Assembly (NCBI GenBank): GCA_021234155.1 | Contig: JAJEKV010000020.1 | Span: 21,064,018 to 21,128,017, forward strand | DNA: 64,000 nucleotides | Source: Isoetes taiwanensis | Taxonomy: Eukaryota; Streptophyta; Lycopodiopsida; Isoetales; Isoetaceae | Direction of reading: 5' to 3' | Shown here: positions 23,390 to 33,263 of the stretch, piece after piece | Numbering within the stretch: the stretch's first letter is position 1 | How the letters are laid out: each line of letters begins with the position of its first letter | Notes under the pieces: generated by a model | The model's database searches: none | What the model saw: only the letters and a program-made list of their open reading frames with translations | What the model was told of the DNA's origin: nothing | Made by a program: the position numbers and the translations under genes

Positions 23390-23600
23390 AAATGTAGACC
23401 GAACCACAAATTAATAACGACCACTACTATAATCTCTAAGTATATGCAAATGTAGACCAAACTACAAATTAGTAACAACCACTGTTACAATCTCTAAATA
23501 TATGCAAATGTCTTATGCAAATGTAGACCGAATCAAATGTCTTTATGCAAATGTTTTGTGCAAATATAGACCGAACCAAATGTCTTTATGTGTATGCGGG
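23390..23600. repeat. Irregular tandem repeat of a GCAAATGTAGACCRAAC unit
   Basis: The phrase GCAAATGTAGACC with a following ACAAATTA...TCTCTAA block occurs twice about 61 bp apart, then in shortened form with CAAATGTCTTTATG repeated to about 23,600. It is a minisatellite-like array with two unit lengths. Confidence 0.75.
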
Positions 23601-24696
23601 TTAAGCTAGTATGCGAGTTAAATTTTCTTCAGCTAGTATGGGGGTTATTTTGAAGTGTGTAATCTTGCATCCTGGTGTGGATGTGCAATGAACAAAGGGC
23701 AGTTGTTTACTGTCAGAAATCTTCTTGTTGTGATGAATCAATGGCGGTTTTGTGGTGAGAAACGCTGGTTGTTTACTCTGTGTCCGGTTGTTTACTCTGT
23801 CAAATGTCCTTGTTCTTCTGATAAATGAATGGCGGTTTCTGCTGTTAAAAATGTTTCTGTTATGACCAAATGCTTGGCGCTCACGTTTCTCATTTCGAGC
23901 AATGGTTTGTGGGTCGCTATTTTATGGGGTCAATTTGACCCCTGGTTGACCGTTTAGCTGCGGCCTGGATTTGTGCAGGCGGCATATCCTGTGGAAGGTG
24001 CCGCCATCGGACGCCCATAAAACAATAATACACCCATAAAACAATAATATGCCATCACATATATAACGATACTGCACAATCATCACATATATAACGATAC
24101 TGCAATTGTTTTTCCTCTGATCGTTATCAGCCAGGGCCATCTTGCCTCTATTCTACGACCCTGCAATGTTCGCACTGTCCTGTGTAGATCCGATCCTCTC
24201 CTCCTTATTGCGGTGCTCACCAGGAAGCCGTGAAGCTCCATATTAGCCGCGACAGGTGAGAACTGTCCATTAAACAATTGCCATCGTGAATGTTAGGGCT
24301 AGATATTTTTTTACCAGCTCTTCTTCTGTTGGATAGGTATTCGACATATGTAACGCATCTCTGCGCTGCTGCCTTGTGCGCCGATTTGTATCTCTAGCAG
24401 TGGCCAGAGCTATTGAACTCATAGTTTCGACTCAAATCCTTCAGCTTTTGTTTGAGATTTTAGGTTGAATGCAGGAAGACGCTTGCTACAGGCTGAGTGC
24501 AATATCCTCATGAGGAAAAAACTTCCAAAGGTTCTGTTTTCTTTAACCTGTATCTTTGCTTGTTTTTTCCAGTAATTCCAGATACGTTGTTAATTAAAAT
24601 TTATGTTATCAAATTCTTGATATCGTTTGCACATTCCACCATTTGATTTTTTGGAGGACGTCTAAAGCCCTGATATCTGGAGGATGTCTGAAGCCT
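23601..24696. other. Region upstream of the truncated plus-strand Myb gene; short tandem duplications
   Basis: Two adjacent small tandem duplications occur: CCCATAAAACAATAATA at 24,013 and 24,033, and a 24-27-bp unit with ATATATAACGATACTGCA at 24,053 and 24,080. Neither a start codon in frame with the Myb exon nor a clear promoter is seen. ATGAGGAAAAAACTTCCAAAG followed by GTTCTG near 24,510 is a possible leader exon, but its phase does not fit the visible acceptors. Confidence 0.4.
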
Positions 24697-25316
24697 GACT
24701 TTGGGTACCATTCCACTGGAACAGAACGAGAATGAAGATTCATTAGAGGTTGTTTCAGACAAGGAACCCAAGAAGAAAAGGAAAAAAGCAGATAAAACAC
24801 CAAAGGCAGACAAAAATCAAGAACCAGGTACAGAGTTGAGAGTAGCACCTTCATATGAAGAAGTTGTCTCAGTCAAGAAGCGTAAGAAAAAGAGAAAGGT
24901 ATCATTTGGAGGCGCAACAGTTTTAGGCCCCAAAGAAAACTGCCAAGAGCAGGCAAGTCAAAACCTGGAGAACTTGGTAGAACAAGAGGAATGCATTAGT
25001 CCAAAGGATCAGCCCATAAAAAAATTACCCTCGGAGGAAGTTCCGTTCAGATTTTCCAAGGAGGAGGATGCTATCATAGCTAAAGAGTTTATGAACTACA
25101 TTGAGGTGACCTACTATTTGCTGTCCAAATTGATATTTATTTATCATTTGAGCCTTAAGCAAAACGTGTGTGATGCCTGACTTTTGTTTGTATTTTGTAG
25201 GGCAAAGGTTGGGATCTTGAAGAGGGATTGCATAATATTTTTGAAAAGAGGCAAAGCTGTGTTTATAATATCTGGGATGAAATGGGTATGTTACAATTTG
25301 TTTCTATAGATTGATG
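24697..25316 (+). repeat. Inverted duplicate arm 2 (partner 16,720-17,533)
   Basis: Matches the reverse complement of arm 1 from CTTTGGGTACC to ATAGATTGATG, with a deletion of about 190 bases in the intron at about 25,175. The coding part differs by only a few residues and one codon indel (GTELR versus GTNGELR). Confidence 0.9.
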
Positions 25317-28300
25317 CTTCAGTTGACTTGCATCCTCATTGATGTCTGCCGCATGGAGTGAGAAGGAATTTTGTCATCACAATTCTAGAGATTAGAGTTA
25401 TTTGAGAGCAGAATTGGATGACTGATAAGAAATACATAGAGGGCATGGCACACCAAACACTTCTGAGAGTGGCATTATTCTGTTGGAATAAGCTAGAGAT
25501 ACACCTTCTTGTAGCAAATTGAACTATATATATTTTCCGTTCCTTATTTTATTATTCAGGCTACAAGTCAGATGCAACACGCAAAGTTCACGATCAAGAG
25601 AGTAGAATAGCCCAAACAATTCAATACATCCAACTGCTGCAGCAAATCGACCATGTCTGCTTTCATTTTTCAACTTGTAGATGGTGACTTTGTTTTCCTT
25701 CTTCATTTTCCATTATTCTTTGCAGTTATTCTTTCTTCCAATGCGTGCTCTGGCTTCAGCTTGTTGAGTGCTAAATATGATAGGACCTCTGAGAGAGAGA
25801 ACCTTGTTGCTTCTCATTTGAACCCATCCATATTTAGTTGGTCCATCACAGCCATGCCAGCAAACTTCACATAATGAAAGCACAGAGGAGGAGAACAACC
25901 AGCTCCATGGTAACGAATCTGCATTCTTGATAAGGAACACTTTGAATTTCATTGTTTTGATCTTGAGCCCAATTTGTTGATACTTTTCAAGTATATGTAT
26001 TTAATACCTGCAGACCATCGGCATATATGTTTACCATGAGGAGATACCCAGCAGTATAACATGACTTTAAACAGATTAGAGCATTTCCTTGCTAGTTCTA
26101 CATTGCCATGTATTCTACCTGAACCATTATTGGCGCAGCAGCAGCGTGTAACAAACCACCTGCCTCTTTTAGGCAGCCTGCTCGGTGTAATAGTGCACAT
26201 CTGGCTTGACTCTCATTGATGAAGTAGTGTTGGTCTTTCTCTCCTAAGACGTTCACGACCACAAGAGTACTTGAAACTGTTTTCTTCGAGCTATACCCTT
26301 TCTCTGCATGTCTATAAAGCACTGTCCAGCTTGGTGGGTGTTACCAATCTTGGTTTTTCATGGTGTCATATTGCAGTCAGCAATACGTCAAAGGTGTGCT
26401 ACCTAGGCTCCGACATTTAACGCAGTTGTCAGCAAGGGTGATCCCACCCATTAAATACCTGAAGCCCACCATACCATTAACTATAGCTCCCATGCTGCCA
26501 CATGTTTTATTACACTTAAATAACCTTCTCTGATTCCACGCCATCCTTTTGCATCATTTCAAAAAGATCTATGTTTGGCTGCACATTTTGTGGTTGCTCA
26601 AATGCAGCAAGATCTACCTAGATAGGCTCACGCGGGAAAGTAATGTCCGTGAATCTAACAGGCCCCCACATTTGCTATACATATCGATAAGGATATAATT
26701 AATATCTGGTATTGAACCCTTGGAAATGATCTTGCTATGCAGTAGCCTGCCCTCCCGAATGTTTTCTATGTTTCTATGCTATGACATGCTTTCATGCCCC
26801 TTAGGTCTCTAGTTCTCCTGTTTCTGATGACAAGATCAAGTACGGTTAAGCAGTCTCCATCATCTGCATAGCCTACAACCATTGCATCCACATTACAACA
26901 TTCTGATTTGACGTGCTATGAAAGATGTACCTTGCCGCCTCCACACTTCGACATTTGGCATACATATCAACAAGGGCATCTCTTATAAGTCCATATGATT
27001 ATGCATAAGCCTTCCCTTCTGTTTATGTTCAATGCTACTGCATGTGACCTTTTGGGGCTTATATACCTGCATTATCTTGAAGATGTATATACTTATATAG
27101 TTGAGACTTGTCTGTTCAACTTCAAATTGTCAACTGTCATCACACAGGATGCTAACTTACATGATATTTAAGTAAGATGATAAAGGCACACGAAAATCAC
27201 GTAGCTAACACCTAGAAAATAAGAACAGTGACATTTACAATATGTCATCTCAGTGATTACATGGCAGCATCCTTTGCTTAGTACTTACAGATAGATTTCT
27301 GCTTTCTACTCTAACAAATTATTACCACGTACTGAAGCATTTTGTTTGTAGTGATCGCTTTGCCACACCGTTCTAAGAAAAGTATAGCTAACCGAGCTCG
27401 TCGTGTTCTGACCAATACGAAGCGGGGGCCCTGGTCACAGGAGGAAGTGGATCTTCTATTCAAGTAAGCTTGTTTGCCTGTCCTCTTTAGAAGGTACTAT
27501 TTTACCACTCATTCTACAACACGTGATTCCAGGTTGTATGAAGTTCATGGTAATAATTGGTTGGCTATATCCAAGGAGATAGGGCGTCACAGAAAGGATG
27601 CAAGACTAAAATGGCGTTACATGAAAGATAGAAAGAACAAAGGTGAACACAATATGTTACACTGTATATACTTGTGGTACTTTCATTTTTGACAGGTACA
27701 TCGATGCTATGAGGTCAATGTATCTCTTACAGGTGCATGGACCCAAGAAGAGCTTGAAAAGTTGGCGGCTGTCGTACATCGATGCTATGAGGTCAAGTCC
27801 AAATTAAAGGATACTGGTGCCAACCTCAACAAAGCTGGCGTGAGTTTTGCCAAATCAGTTTGCACTCGTGAGTTTGTCTATGAAGTTCTAAATACTATGC
27901 ATCAAACAGTTACGGGATGGTCTTAGCTGGGAGTCAATAGCTAAGGAAGTTGGGACGCGTCCATACTCAACTTGTATTGTTAAATGGTGAGTGTTTGGTA
28001 TATGAAGCTTAGAAGTCTAGCGTCGGCAAAGATTCCTTGTCATCAACTTGTGCAATCACTTGGTTTCTAGGTATAGAGATTTAAGATCATCCATGGTGGC
28101 AAGTGGAGAATGGGCTGATAATGATGACCAAATATTACTTAAAAGGTAGTCTTATTTTTTTGTTAGCAGTGGCGAGTTTTGATTGTTTCTTTCTCTATAA
28201 TTATCCATCTTCAGCTGCACTTGTTTGGAAAAAATTCCAACTCCCTTCAGAACCATAGGAGAATAAAAAGAGAAATATTTGAGACACTCCAAACCGTGTC

Positions 28301-28654
28301 TCAGTTTTACAACCAATCATAAATGAGGGCATGGTCATGCGGTAACGGTTATTGCAGGCTTTTGGATGGAGAAGCAACAGATGAAGAGGCAGTTGATTGG
28401 GAGAAACTCGTAGAAAATAGGTAGAGACTTGTCATTTTCATTAAAAGGCATATTACAGACATCACATTCTTACCATTTTTCCTCTCATCAGGTCAGGACT
28501 CACTTGTCAAAAGCGATGGAAACAAATGGTGAAAACTTTAGGAGAACAAAAGGCACCTTTAGACTTTGAAGCTAAATTGGAGCTAATTACTAGAAGGTTT
28601 GCACCAACTCTGCTGGGAGGCCATGAAGATACACCTGAGGCATCGGACAAATAG
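24701..28654 (+). CDS. TTF1/REB1-type Myb protein gene (RNA polymerase I termination factor-like), 5'-truncated
   Basis: Nine exons join with no stop: 24,701-25,105; 25,201-25,285; 27,352-27,463; 27,533-27,642; 27,733-27,839; 27,910-27,986; 28,071-28,145; 28,358-28,420; 28,492-28,654 (TAG). They total 399 codons including the stop. Every junction has GT-AG and a consistent phase. The product has a Lys-rich segment, FSKEEDAIIAKEF...GKGWDLEE, then Myb/SANT repeats with the expected Trp spacing: RGPWSQEEVDLLFKLY...NNWLAISKEIGRHRKDARLKW, GAWTQEELEKLAAVV...SWESIAKEVGTR...CIVKW, and ADNDDQILLKRLL...VDWEKLVEN...CQKRWKQMV. Such proteins bind rDNA terminators and stop Pol I or replication forks in yeast and animals; plant members are little studied. 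No in-frame ATG exists at the 5' end (a stop lies just upstream at 24,689), so the natural N-terminus is missing and translation is uncertain. Confidence 0.8.
25286..27351 (+). other. 2.07-kb intron of the plus-strand Myb gene
   Basis: Donor GG|GTATGT at 25,286 and acceptor TTTGTAG at 27,351 join ATGG to TGATCG in frame. The intron is much longer than the others (about 70-210 bp) because it holds a decayed PPR gene on the opposite strand. Confidence 0.8.
25950..27005 (-). pseudogene. Decayed PPR (pentatricopeptide repeat) protein gene inside an intron
   Basis: Minus-strand reading recovers PPR fragments in several frames: ALVDMYAKCRSVEAARYIF at about 26,930-26,990, LIDMYSKCGGLLDSR at about 26,645-26,700, LADNCVKCRSLGS at about 26,400-26,440, and HGNVELARKC at about 26,080-26,110. 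The (L/I)xxMYxKCG phrase and the terminal GNVELA block are signatures of plant PLS-class PPR proteins, which edit organelle RNA. Frames shift between fragments and stops are many, so the gene is dead. Order along the minus strand is consistent with one gene. Confidence 0.78.
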
Positions 28655-29235
28655 AAGTACAACCTAGTGTGCAAAGCTTTGCTAATTGTTTGGCAAAGTT
28701 TAGATGGCTGCTATCACATAGTTACCTTGCAATCCAATCTATCTCTCAAGAAGTTATGGAATAGCAAAGCCAAGGTTCATAACCAACTTTCCATTCCACA
28801 GGGACATGTCGCCACTCTAAAACGAAGTGCGCATCTATTCCATGTTTTATTTAACAGGACAGGTTGGACATGTCACTGAAACAGATGACATCCTCTAAAT
28901 TGCACACATCGTCGCTCGAGGGAGCTTGGAAGTGAATTTGCAGTTTAGTGCCACTATTCCATGGCAGATGAGGCTGATTATGTAAGATGTCTAATACAAG
29001 ATCAAATATCAATTTGACAAGTTGTACATTGTGGTAATATCTTCTAAGTGCTTCTTTAGTGTTCGTGCTCCATTCAATTGAAGAATGTACACAATTGAAG
29101 AATGTACTGGCTACAAGGACAATGTAGAAACTGAACAAGCCAGAGCTGCCGCGTACAGAGAAGAGAGATTCGAAGCAAGCCAAAAACGTTTGTCATTTGG
29201 ATGTGAAGAACATCCAAAACACACCAAACATTCCA
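28655..29235. other. 3' flank of the Myb gene, no further gene
   Basis: Probable 3' UTR followed by noncoding sequence. Two similar phrases TTGAAGAATGTAC occur about 20 bases apart near 29,079-29,105. Open frames on both strands at 28,851-29,296 are not recognised. Confidence 0.45.
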
Positions 29236-29239
29236 AGCA

Positions 29240-29740
29240 AGTCAAAACAAGAGTAGATGCCGACCAAGAACAAAAACAAGAGTAGATGTCGACCAAGAAT
29301 TCAGACGAAACAGAAGTCTAGGGCATAGAAATAAATATAAAAGGAACAAAAATAGGCAGCAAGAACAAAAACAAGAGTAGATGTCGACCAAGAATTCAGA
29401 CGAAACAGAAGTCTAGGGCACAGAAATAAATATAAAAGGAACAAAAATAGGCAGTATAAAAGGAACAAAAATAGGCAGCAAAGATCGCCTCTTCTAGAGC
29501 CTCAAGAAAACCCCAAAAACAGAAGTCTAGGGCATAGAAATAAATATAAAAGGAACAAAAATAGGCAGCAAGAACAAAAACAAGAGTAGATGTCGACCAA
29601 GAATTCAGGACGAAAGCAAGTCTAGGGCAATGAGAAATAAATATAAAAGAACAAAAAAAAATAGTGGTATAAAAGGAACAAAAATAGGCAGCAAAGATCG
29701 CCTCTTCTAGAGCCTCAAGAAAACCCCAAAAAAACAGGAT
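29240..29740. repeat. Composite tandem array (units of ~95 bp and ~210 bp)
   Basis: The phrases GTAGATGTCGACCAAGAATT, GAAGTCTAGGGCA, AAATAAATATAAAAGG and ACAAAAATAGGCAGC recur in the same order several times (GTCGACCAAG at about 29,287, 29,381 and 29,591). A longer unit also containing AAGATCGCCTCTTCTAGAGC occurs twice (about 29,480 and 29,694). Copies differ by small indels, including extra A and G bases in the third. The long minus-strand frame across it is a by-product of the repeat. Confidence 0.88.
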
Positions 29741-29810
29741 CGGCCTCCTTAGCGATGCAGGTAGGTCCGACGCCATCTGAGGCCAATAAGGACCTACAAT
29801 TTAAAGCACT

Positions 29811-29846
29811 AGAATAGAATAGAATAGAATAGAATAGAATAGAATA
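29811..29846. repeat. (AGAAT)n microsatellite, about 7 units
   Basis: AGAAT is repeated without interruption, ending in AGGAT. Confidence 0.95.
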
Positions 29847-29849
29847 GGA

Positions 29850-31281
29850 TGTATTTTCATCGAACTCCATAAATGTTTATAGAAGTCCTGGTGCAATCGA
29901 ACTTCTAAAAAAAAGGAAAAAGTAAAGCCATGCAAAATATACCTTGTGAATGCCAGAAAGATCAAGTAGCATGAAATGCTGATGATAATATCAAATATCC
30001 TTCAGCCTCCTCAGTGAAGAAATAAGCTCCTGGCAGCTGCAACAATAGAAGAAAGGCCGACTTGCTGATTCGCAAGGCCCGTTAGTATGGCTGTGAGGAG
30101 GTGTCATACATAGAGTTTGAATAGCCTGCAAAGCTTGTTGCAAGTAAAGTGGTAGATGGTCTGAGTCGACCTCCTCATCCCCACAATCTATTCCCACCTA
30201 GAAGTGCTTGACCACATGGATATCATGTTCAGCCATCAACACATAGTCTACCACTATAGATCCACCCCCCCTAGTTCTCCCGCCTGCAAGTGCACTTGCA
30301 AGAGGATGGCCACTATGCCAGTCCATTGCAAATTACCAGGTCAAAGATATTGCAGAGCAAAAGCAACTGCCTACCATAGCACTTGACCTGATTCTCATCT
30401 AATGCACGTGGCCAGGTAGTAGCAAGCGAACCCGTGTCCCCGCTTTCGTGTATAGTTATTGAAGACTAAGTAGTGCTAGTATCCTGGCAAGTCGAGTATC
30501 GCGTGTCCTACATGCTCCCATGTTTCTATATGGAAGATGAGGTCCATATTTGCGGTATCCACATTAAGACTATCTCCCTTCTGCCATGGAAAGCCCCGAC
30601 AATTCTAGGAGACCATGTGGAGGCACAATTTCTACTTCCGTGGGGAGCTCTAGTTGCGGATGGGGGGGGGGGAGGAGGACACCATGTGGAGGCAAAATTC
30701 CTACTTGTTGACAGAAGCTCTAGCTGCAGATAGAAGAGGGGGAAGCAAGTAGAAGCAGCATGTGGTGTGTGGACAACGACAGATGAGGCAACTAGAGCAG
30801 GGTGCGCAGCTGTAGCTAGCGAAGCAGGGGCATGGTCAGGAGTGTTTGGGGCTGGGGCAGAAGGGTTCATAGCATTCGGAGCAGTGTTTCACGGCCAAAA
30901 GATGTGCATCGTGCCCTTGATTAGTCATGCTGCCCCCCCTCCACATCATGCTGTGGTGATATTTTTTATTTGGTGGTTGCAATTAGGAATGTTCTCAAGA
31001 TAGTATTTAGGGCTTAACCCATGGGAGAGAACATCAATGCCTTTTTGCTAGGTAGGGTGTGGCAACAATAGTTTAGTTGCAGACAAGCTTGTGTAATTAG
31101 TAAAGTTATGCAAAGTTAGATGCCCAGAGGCATGAAGAGCGACTACATGCCAATATTTTGGTGGTGATAATGTATGTTCTTGGCCAGGCCATTATGCCTG
31201 GTTTAGACTTGGAGAGTCCGCACATGCAAACACACCTTCGAGGCATAAAAGGGCAACCCTCCATGTGCAACACCTTGTCCA
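29850..31281. other. Region upstream of the Ty3/Gypsy LTR; no supported gene
   Basis: A two-copy duplication near 30,611-30,730 shares ACCATGTGGAGGCA, TTCCTACTT or TTTCTACTT and AGCTCTAG, with a G(10) run between. Further right, GGCATAAAAGGG at about 31,241 resembles a TATA box 40 bases before the shared LTR sequence begins, and could belong to the U3 part of this LTR. CCAGGCCATTATGCCTGG near 31,176-31,193 is a small palindrome. Confidence 0.4.
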
Positions 31282-31943
31282 TGTTGGTATGGGACAACAT
31301 TCCACGTCTACCGACAGCCCAGTGAAAGCAGAGCATCCATTGTGGAGCGATGCTCCACTGTTATTGCAGTATCTTAGTGGTAGTGGGGTGAGCACCGTAA
31401 GTGCTACCCAGGGGGGTTTTATGCAGGGCATGATATTAGATGAGCATGGCTCGTCTAAATAAGTACGAGAGGTACTCGTGAGGTGAAGCTTGTCGCTGGT
31501 ATGGGACAGTGGCATGCGGAACCAACAGTCGAGTAGTCTGCGTCCTTATAATGCCTGCAGTTTCTCCCTTACATTGGATCCACCAGCGCGGGGGTTCTAG
31601 ACGACGTACTGTCTAGATATGGCGGGGTGTGTCTGCTTGGCAGATGCTATGGTGCGTGTGGTGGATTCCATATGTGTGTACTTGCAGTCCGTCAGTCGTT
31701 GCTTCATGTTGACATTATTGGATAACTCTTGTGCATGTTGCTAACACGTGTAAGCTTGTGCAGACTGTTTGATAGCTGGCAGAGCATGCGTGGATATAGT
31801 TATCTTATGTTGTCAACTTGTTATCTGTATACGTGGGTTTCATGTATATAGCCTCGTGGGAGGGAGTACTTGTTCTGTGGACTCTGATGGTTTAATGTGA
31901 ATACAAATCGAAATTTTTGGTACTAAAATTTTGGTTCGTAACA
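31282..31943 (+). repeat. 5' LTR (conserved portion) of the Ty3/Gypsy element
   Basis: Begins TGTTGGTATGGGAC and ends TTCGTAACA directly before a primer-binding site. It matches 47,992-48,643 at roughly 97% identity (about 18 substitutions plus a 7-base indel near 31,297). Since the ends TGTT...AACA are inverted, this may be the whole LTR. A TATA-like box just upstream and lack of match to the putative 3' LTR start at 36,580 leave the left border open. Confidence 0.8.
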
Positions 31944-31944
31944 G

Positions 31945-31957
31945 TGGTATCAGAGCC
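31945..31957 (+). promoter_or_regulatory. Primer-binding site (tRNA-Met type)
   Basis: TGGTATCAGAGCC lies one base after the LTR end. It is the usual complement of the 3' end of initiator tRNA-Met in plant LTR elements and fixes the LTR border. Confidence 0.92.
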
Positions 31958-31988
31958 TAAGTTGCGGCTTGGACCTTGAGTAGCTGAG

Positions 31989-33263
31989 ATGAAGCACGGC
32001 GAGACTAGTGCAGGCACACATACTGTAGCGGGACAGGCGACTCCTATGAAGGAGGAACCTGATGTACGAGGGCTAGCTGCTCGCGTACAGGAAACCCAGA
32101 AGAACCTGGAGACCATGCAGACGAAGTGGGGTGAGGACTTGCTGGGAGTGCAGCAGAGCCTCAAGGCTGTATTGGACACTCAAACTGCTATGAGAACTGT
32201 ATTGGAGACCCTTCCTAGCACGGATGGCCTAGGGAAGTCTGCGGAGAAAGGGAAGTCTCCGGCAGTAGTAGTGGTGGACCCGGATGTACCTGGTGCTAAT
32301 GCTGCTATGGAGCAGTCACTAAAGAGTTCTGGATTGAGCAAGGAGGACATCCACAGTCTGGAGCGCACAAAGATCCCGGATTGGGATGGTAGGGGCACTG
32401 CTGAGGAGGCGATGGCTTAGATTGACAAGCTAGAGACCTTCTTTGAGACTACCAATAAAAGTGATAAGGCGCGATTGTTCATTGCGCAGATGCGGCTGAA
32501 ATCAGACGCCTATAGTTGGTGGAATGGTCCTACCATGAAGGAGGTGAATACCTGGTCCGATTTCAGGAAATACTTTATTGGGGAGTATGCACCTCAGCAT
32601 GATGCTCGTGATGCGCTTGAGAAGCTGCGGTATAAGCAGACAGGTTCTCTTAGTGCGTATATCAATAAGGTACTGGGTTATATCCATAGGGTTGGAGACT
32701 TGTCCGAGGCTCAGCAGGTTGATTTCTTCCTAGGTGGTCTATCCAGTGTTGCTCTCAAGAAGCCGATAATCGGGTTGAAGCCCGAGGATTTTGAGAGGGC
32801 AATGATGTTGGCTCGTCAGCTTGGGGAAGAGGATGAGTCTTTTAAGAAGACATCCAGGAAGTTCTCAAAGAAGAAAAACAGGTTTTTTAAGAAGAAAAAG
32901 TCTGAAAAGTCTGAGCAGCCTAAGCCTAAGTCTACAGGTGGGGAGTCCAAGAAGCGTAAGGCGGACTCTAAGTCCGGTGGTCCCAGGAAGGGGATATTCT
33001 GCTATAGGTGTGGGGAGCCTGGGCACATTAGTCGTGAATGCTCTCAGCCACAGAACAAGAAAGCTGATAACAAGAAAGCAAACGTGACTGAAAAGGCTAA
33101 AGAAGTATTGGAATCTAAGACGGTTTCAGCCATTGCCATGGAAGAGCTATGCGCGTTGGATAAGCCGGCAAGCAAAGACATCATGGACATGTTTGCTGGG
33201 CGTGTGATTAGATTCTTGGGCAGAATCATGGGCCGAAACGTTGTTGTATTGTGGCTCTTCTGA
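31989..33263 (+). pseudogene. Gag with CCHC zinc knuckle (one in-frame stop)
   Basis: ATG at 31,989 opens a frame broken by TAG at 32,418 and continuing in the same frame to 33,263. After an N-terminal coiled segment comes the retrotransposon Gag core (YSWWNG, FRKYFIGEYAP, YINKVLGYIHRVGDLSE), a Lys-rich linker and CYRCGEPGHISREC (about 33,001-33,042), the nucleocapsid zinc knuckle. The frame runs out at RNVVVLWLF, where the protease reading frame takes over. Gag assembles the particle that packages element RNA. Confidence 0.9.

Noticed and set aside
29240-29740. Regular repeats considered as a CRISPR-like array
   Set aside because: Units are contiguous tandem repeats without unique spacers, in a plant nuclear context.
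29396-29776. 126-codon minus-strand ORF rich in Phe/Ala/Tyr
   Set aside because: It spans the tandem array and results from unit repetition.
30526-30870. 114-codon Pro/Ala-rich minus-strand ORF
   Set aside because: Crosses a G-run and a local duplication; no recognised domain and the opposite strand is equally open.
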